Below, piece after piece: positions 8,995 to 11,076 of a stretch of 11,076 bases of DNA. Positions within the stretch are counted from its first letter, which is position 1. Every line of letters begins with the position of its first letter. The notes beneath the pieces were generated by a model. The model made no database searches. It was given only the letters and a program-made list of their open reading frames with translations, and was not told the DNA's origin. Origin of the DNA: Gonapodya sp. JEL0774 (taxonomy: Eukaryota > Monoblepharomycota > Monoblepharidomycetes > Monoblepharidales > Gonapodyaceae); NCBI GenBank assembly GCA_027604505.1, contig JADIIX010000364.1, positions 1-11,076 of the forward strand, given 5' to 3'. Position numbers and translations under genes: made by a program.

Positions 8995-9067
8995 TGCGGA
9001 AGGTGGGGATCGAACCCACGACCTTGAGATTATGAGACTCACGCGCCACCGATTATGCCACTCCCGC
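8995..9067 (-). tRNA. tRNA-Met(CAU), elongator-like, possibly degenerate
   Basis: The minus strand gives a 73 nt cloverleaf. The acceptor stem GCGGGAG/CTTCCGC has 7 pairs (one G-U) with discriminator A. The anticodon loop is CTCATAA with CAT at 9034-9032. The variable loop is AGGTC, and the T-arm GTGGG-TTCGATC-CCCAC is perfect. The T31-T39 mismatch also occurs in the yeast elongator tRNA-Met as I recall it. The D arm is damaged: A12-C23 does not pair, T13-G22 is a wobble, and normally invariant A21 is G. The B box GGTTCGATCCC is intact, and the A box TGGCATAATCGG departs slightly from consensus. On - the 3' flank reads ATCTTTTGC, a Pol III terminator. It could be a working gene, a pseudogene, or the head of a SINE, since the flanking repeats share its 3' end. 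Confidence 0.85.
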
Positions 9068-9124
9068 TGCTCCTTGTATTTCGATTTGAACCGTATTTTT
9101 TTCAACAACTAGGGTATAATTAGT

Positions 9125-9142
9125 GAACGTTGATCAACGTTC
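9125..9142. repeat. 18 bp perfect palindrome
   Basis: GAACGTTGATCAACGTTC equals its own reverse complement. It overlaps the first codons of the reverse transcriptase fragment, so it may just be coding sequence, or it may mark a break or insertion point. Confidence 0.8.
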
Positions 9143-9345
9143 TACTGTTTGCAGACGATACGGCTCTCGTGGCATTCGATCACCAGCTCATGGCGGGGTT
9201 GCTGGGAGTATGCCAGACGTGGATTGTGGATGCTGGAATGCGGTTTGCACTGACCAATTGCATCCTCTGTAGTGGGGCTGTCACTACATATCTGTCTCAG
9301 CCCTCTATGACGGGATGGTGGCCTAGTGATAGGCCTGGACTGTGA
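9130..9345 (+). mobile_element. Fragment of a non-LTR (LINE-type) reverse transcriptase
   Basis: The frame reads LLFADDTALVAF (9139-9174), the catalytic (Y/F)xDD motif of reverse transcriptases. It continues with LLGVCQTWIVDAGMRFALTN, which fits the helix after that motif in LINE-type elements (pattern LL..C..W....GM.F...K). Homology fades after about 9285, and the frame ends in a TGA at 9343-9345. Only some 50 residues of a protein normally near 1000 aa remain. No endonuclease, poly-A tail or target-site duplication is seen, so the piece is a dead remnant. Confidence 0.7.
9320..9335. repeat. Hairpin GGCCTA-GTGA-TAGGCC
   Basis: A perfect 6 bp stem has a 4 nt loop. The surrounding TGGCCTAGTGATAGG also fits a Pol III A box (TRGCNNAGY-N-GG), but no intact B box follows within about 60 bp, so no RNA gene is called. 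The site lies near the switch to more AT-rich sequence. Confidence 0.5.
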
Positions 9346-9388
9346 GATGATGTGAAGTGTGATCTTATTATGTGTAGCTAGATGTGCC

Positions 9389-11076
9389 TTATATACATGT
9401 GGAGGCTGTGGTCATGTGCAAGGTGTCAATACCACAACAGTCCACAGAAATTTTTCTCCTCTCAATGCAAAAATTGTCCTCTACACATTCCTCCATCAAT
9501 TTGATGAAAGTAGAAGGAGGAGTGTAAGCTGATAGTTGTACATTTTTTGTGGAATCACCTTTCAAATATAGTGGAACACTTTCAAGAGGCAACATCTGGG
9601 CTCTGCCAAGTTCCCGAGATTCACAGGATCTTGTATGGAATAATCGGCCCTGTAGCACTCCATCTGCAGTATAAGATTTATTGCCCATGATAATGTAGCG
9701 ATGGCAGCGGGTGCAAACAGCAATGACTTTCTTGCCATCAAAAAATTTGGTGTTCCTCTGAAGATTTGCCTCCCCTGAAGATGCATAGGTTGGGTATGGA
9801 ATGAAAGTACTGCATTGCACCCACTTGTGTGACCTACTTGTCCTGTTTCCCAACAATGTTGCCTGTGAGACCCTTTCACCATTGCCGTAAGGGTTTGGTA
9901 CTATTTTTTTGGTAGCTGAGCCATACATAATTCATGATAAAACACATAAACTTCAGAATTTGTCCATGCTGCAGCACTAAACAACTCACCATGTTGACCA
10001 CCAAGCACTCTACTCCTCAACATAGTGCCACTAATTGGATCAAATTTTAGCTTGTTCCCTGCTAAAAAAGGTGGAAAATAATGACAACAGGCATTGGGGA
10101 ATCTTATCAATTCTAGGCTAAAACATCAGGACCACTTACAATCTCTTCTAAACTTTGCCCTCTCAGACACAAAGGAGTTGTGTCTTTATCAAGTACAATC
10201 TTACCTAAGATCATATTGCAAAAAAAATCCCAAATGAATATTTCAGGAATGGTTAGGAACACCATGACTCACTCGCAGTCTTCAGCTGCTGAAAAAGTGA
10301 TACTGAGGGAGCATAATCCTCCACAGTAACAACTGCAGTCTCATAGGTGGGTTTTGTAAAAATCATTGGAGCAGTTGGGTAAAGAAACGACTCCATAAAC
10401 TAGGGCATTGCTGCCATTCCTTGAACATCTAAAATCATTGAAGAGAAAGAGGATGATTGTGAGGCAATCCCAAGCATAACCTCTGTGCCATATGTCCCGT
10501 TCATAGCTGCAGACATCCAAAGTGCATGTGCACTGGGAATATTGATGTCTAAACAGCCTCCATGTCAGAAGATTCATTCACATAATGAATTGTGGTAGCG
10601 TGTTCATCTTTGGCAATGCGAAGAACTATGTGGGCAATATTTGTGTAAACCTGTACATTTAATTCAGCAGAGCACAACATCAGGTAAACAATGTATAAAC
10701 ATGACACTTACTTGGTCAACATGAAATGGAAGATATGATTCATTTGACGTCATTAGCCCAGCAAAAATATTGGAGATGTATATGTCACTGGTGTGAAGCC
10801 AATCTTGAGCTCCTCGTAACAAGAGCCATATATCGTTAGAAGAATGGCCCCACTTGAGGACCTCACCGGCCTGTATGGCATGATTAGTTGCATCAACATT
10901 CCCTTTTGCCTAAACCGGTGTTGAAAGCAGTGTCAAGAATAAACTTTGTGAAATCTTCACACTTGGTAATGTCAGGTAATGGAGCTTCTCTAAACCAGAG
11001 CCTTTGATGATAGAATCCAATGAGTTGTTACCATAAGTAACAACTACTTTTTTGTAAGCTCCATAAACTCTGCCTT
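9389..11076 (-). pseudogene. Unknown multi-exon gene, 5'-truncated by the window, with two lesions
   Basis: Proposed exons (- strand): 11076-10961, 10909-10712, 10650-10273, 10204-10136 or 10140, about 10061-9990, 9915-9389 (stop). Introns of 51-75 nt mostly have good signals: GTGAAG...TTTAG, GTAAGT...TACAG, GTGAGT...CTTAG, GTGAGT...CTCAG. Recognisable stretches include AIQAGEVLKWGHSSNDIWLL, NIAHIVLRIAKDEHATTIHY, TKPTYETAVVTVEDYAPSVS and NPYGNGERVSQATLLGNRTS. The last exon holds C-x2-C-x22-H-x3-C (CTRCHRY ... HTRSC), a possible zinc site. Two lesions lie in exon 3: a frame change at about 10554-10551, explained by one T missing from a T run, and an in-frame TAG at 10402-10400. The 10204 exon joins in frame only with a weaker GTGGTC donor. 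I recognise no family; it could be a host gene, a transposon gene or other acquired DNA. Sequence errors could mimic decay. Confidence 0.55.

Noticed and set aside
10341-10577. 78 aa minus-strand ORF (CTLDVCSYERDIWHRG...) as the true frame of the unknown gene's exon 3
   Set aside because: It could be reached by a 49 nt intron, but the alternative frame continues directly into the exon ending at 10273 with only a TAG, and looks more protein-like. Kept as a weak alternative.
10745-10752. Second TGACGTCA octamer
   Set aside because: It lies inside a coding exon of the unknown gene, so a regulatory role is not supported.
1-11076. CRISPR arrays, operons, ribosome binding sites or other bacterial features
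   Set aside because: No regularly spaced direct repeats are seen, and the intron structure marks the window as eukaryotic.

Overview
The window is eukaryotic and most likely fungal. Coding stretches are cut by 50-100 nt introns with GT(A/G)NGN donors and CAG/TAG/AAG acceptors, and one intron ends with a perfect TACTAAC branch site. Very high intron density and several exons under 25 nt suggest a basidiomycete. That is inference; no rDNA or mitochondrial marker is present. Gene models were spliced by eye, so exon edges carry more doubt than gene identities.

Left end (1-748, + strand): the last two exons of a TTC1-like tetratricopeptide protein, split by an odd, low-complexity 478 nt intron. 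It converges on a secreted-protein gene (3302-1163, - strand) that appears as overlapping ORF fragments but resolves into about 16 exons with consistent phase. That product has a signal peptide, a dibasic site, two Gly-rich blocks and a long Val/Thr repeat core.

Middle (3303-6543): a 636 bp divergent spacer with a perfect CRE-type palindrome separates the secreted-protein gene from an NmrA-like NAD(P)-binding gene (+ strand, from 3939). The NmrA-like gene runs without a clear break into exons for a disordered, coiled-coil, Arg/Glu-rich region ending at 6543. Either one fused gene of about 672 codons or two overlapping genes would fit.

Right-centre (6544-9390): mostly decayed sequence. It holds a + strand relic resembling mitochondrial phosphatidylglycerophosphate synthase (PGS1), a dispersed repeat present once near 6663 and three times in tandem at 8719-8985, a tRNA-Met(CAU) gene on the - strand that abuts those repeats and shares its 3' end with them, and a fragment of a non-LTR reverse transcriptase (FADD motif).

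Right end (9389-11076, - strand): visibly more AT-rich, with a 5'-truncated multi-exon gene of unknown family. Most of its introns splice cleanly, but there is one apparent single-base frameshift and one in-frame TAG, so it is a recent pseudogene or carries sequence errors. Genes at the left look maintained; the right half looks like a repeat-rich accessory region.
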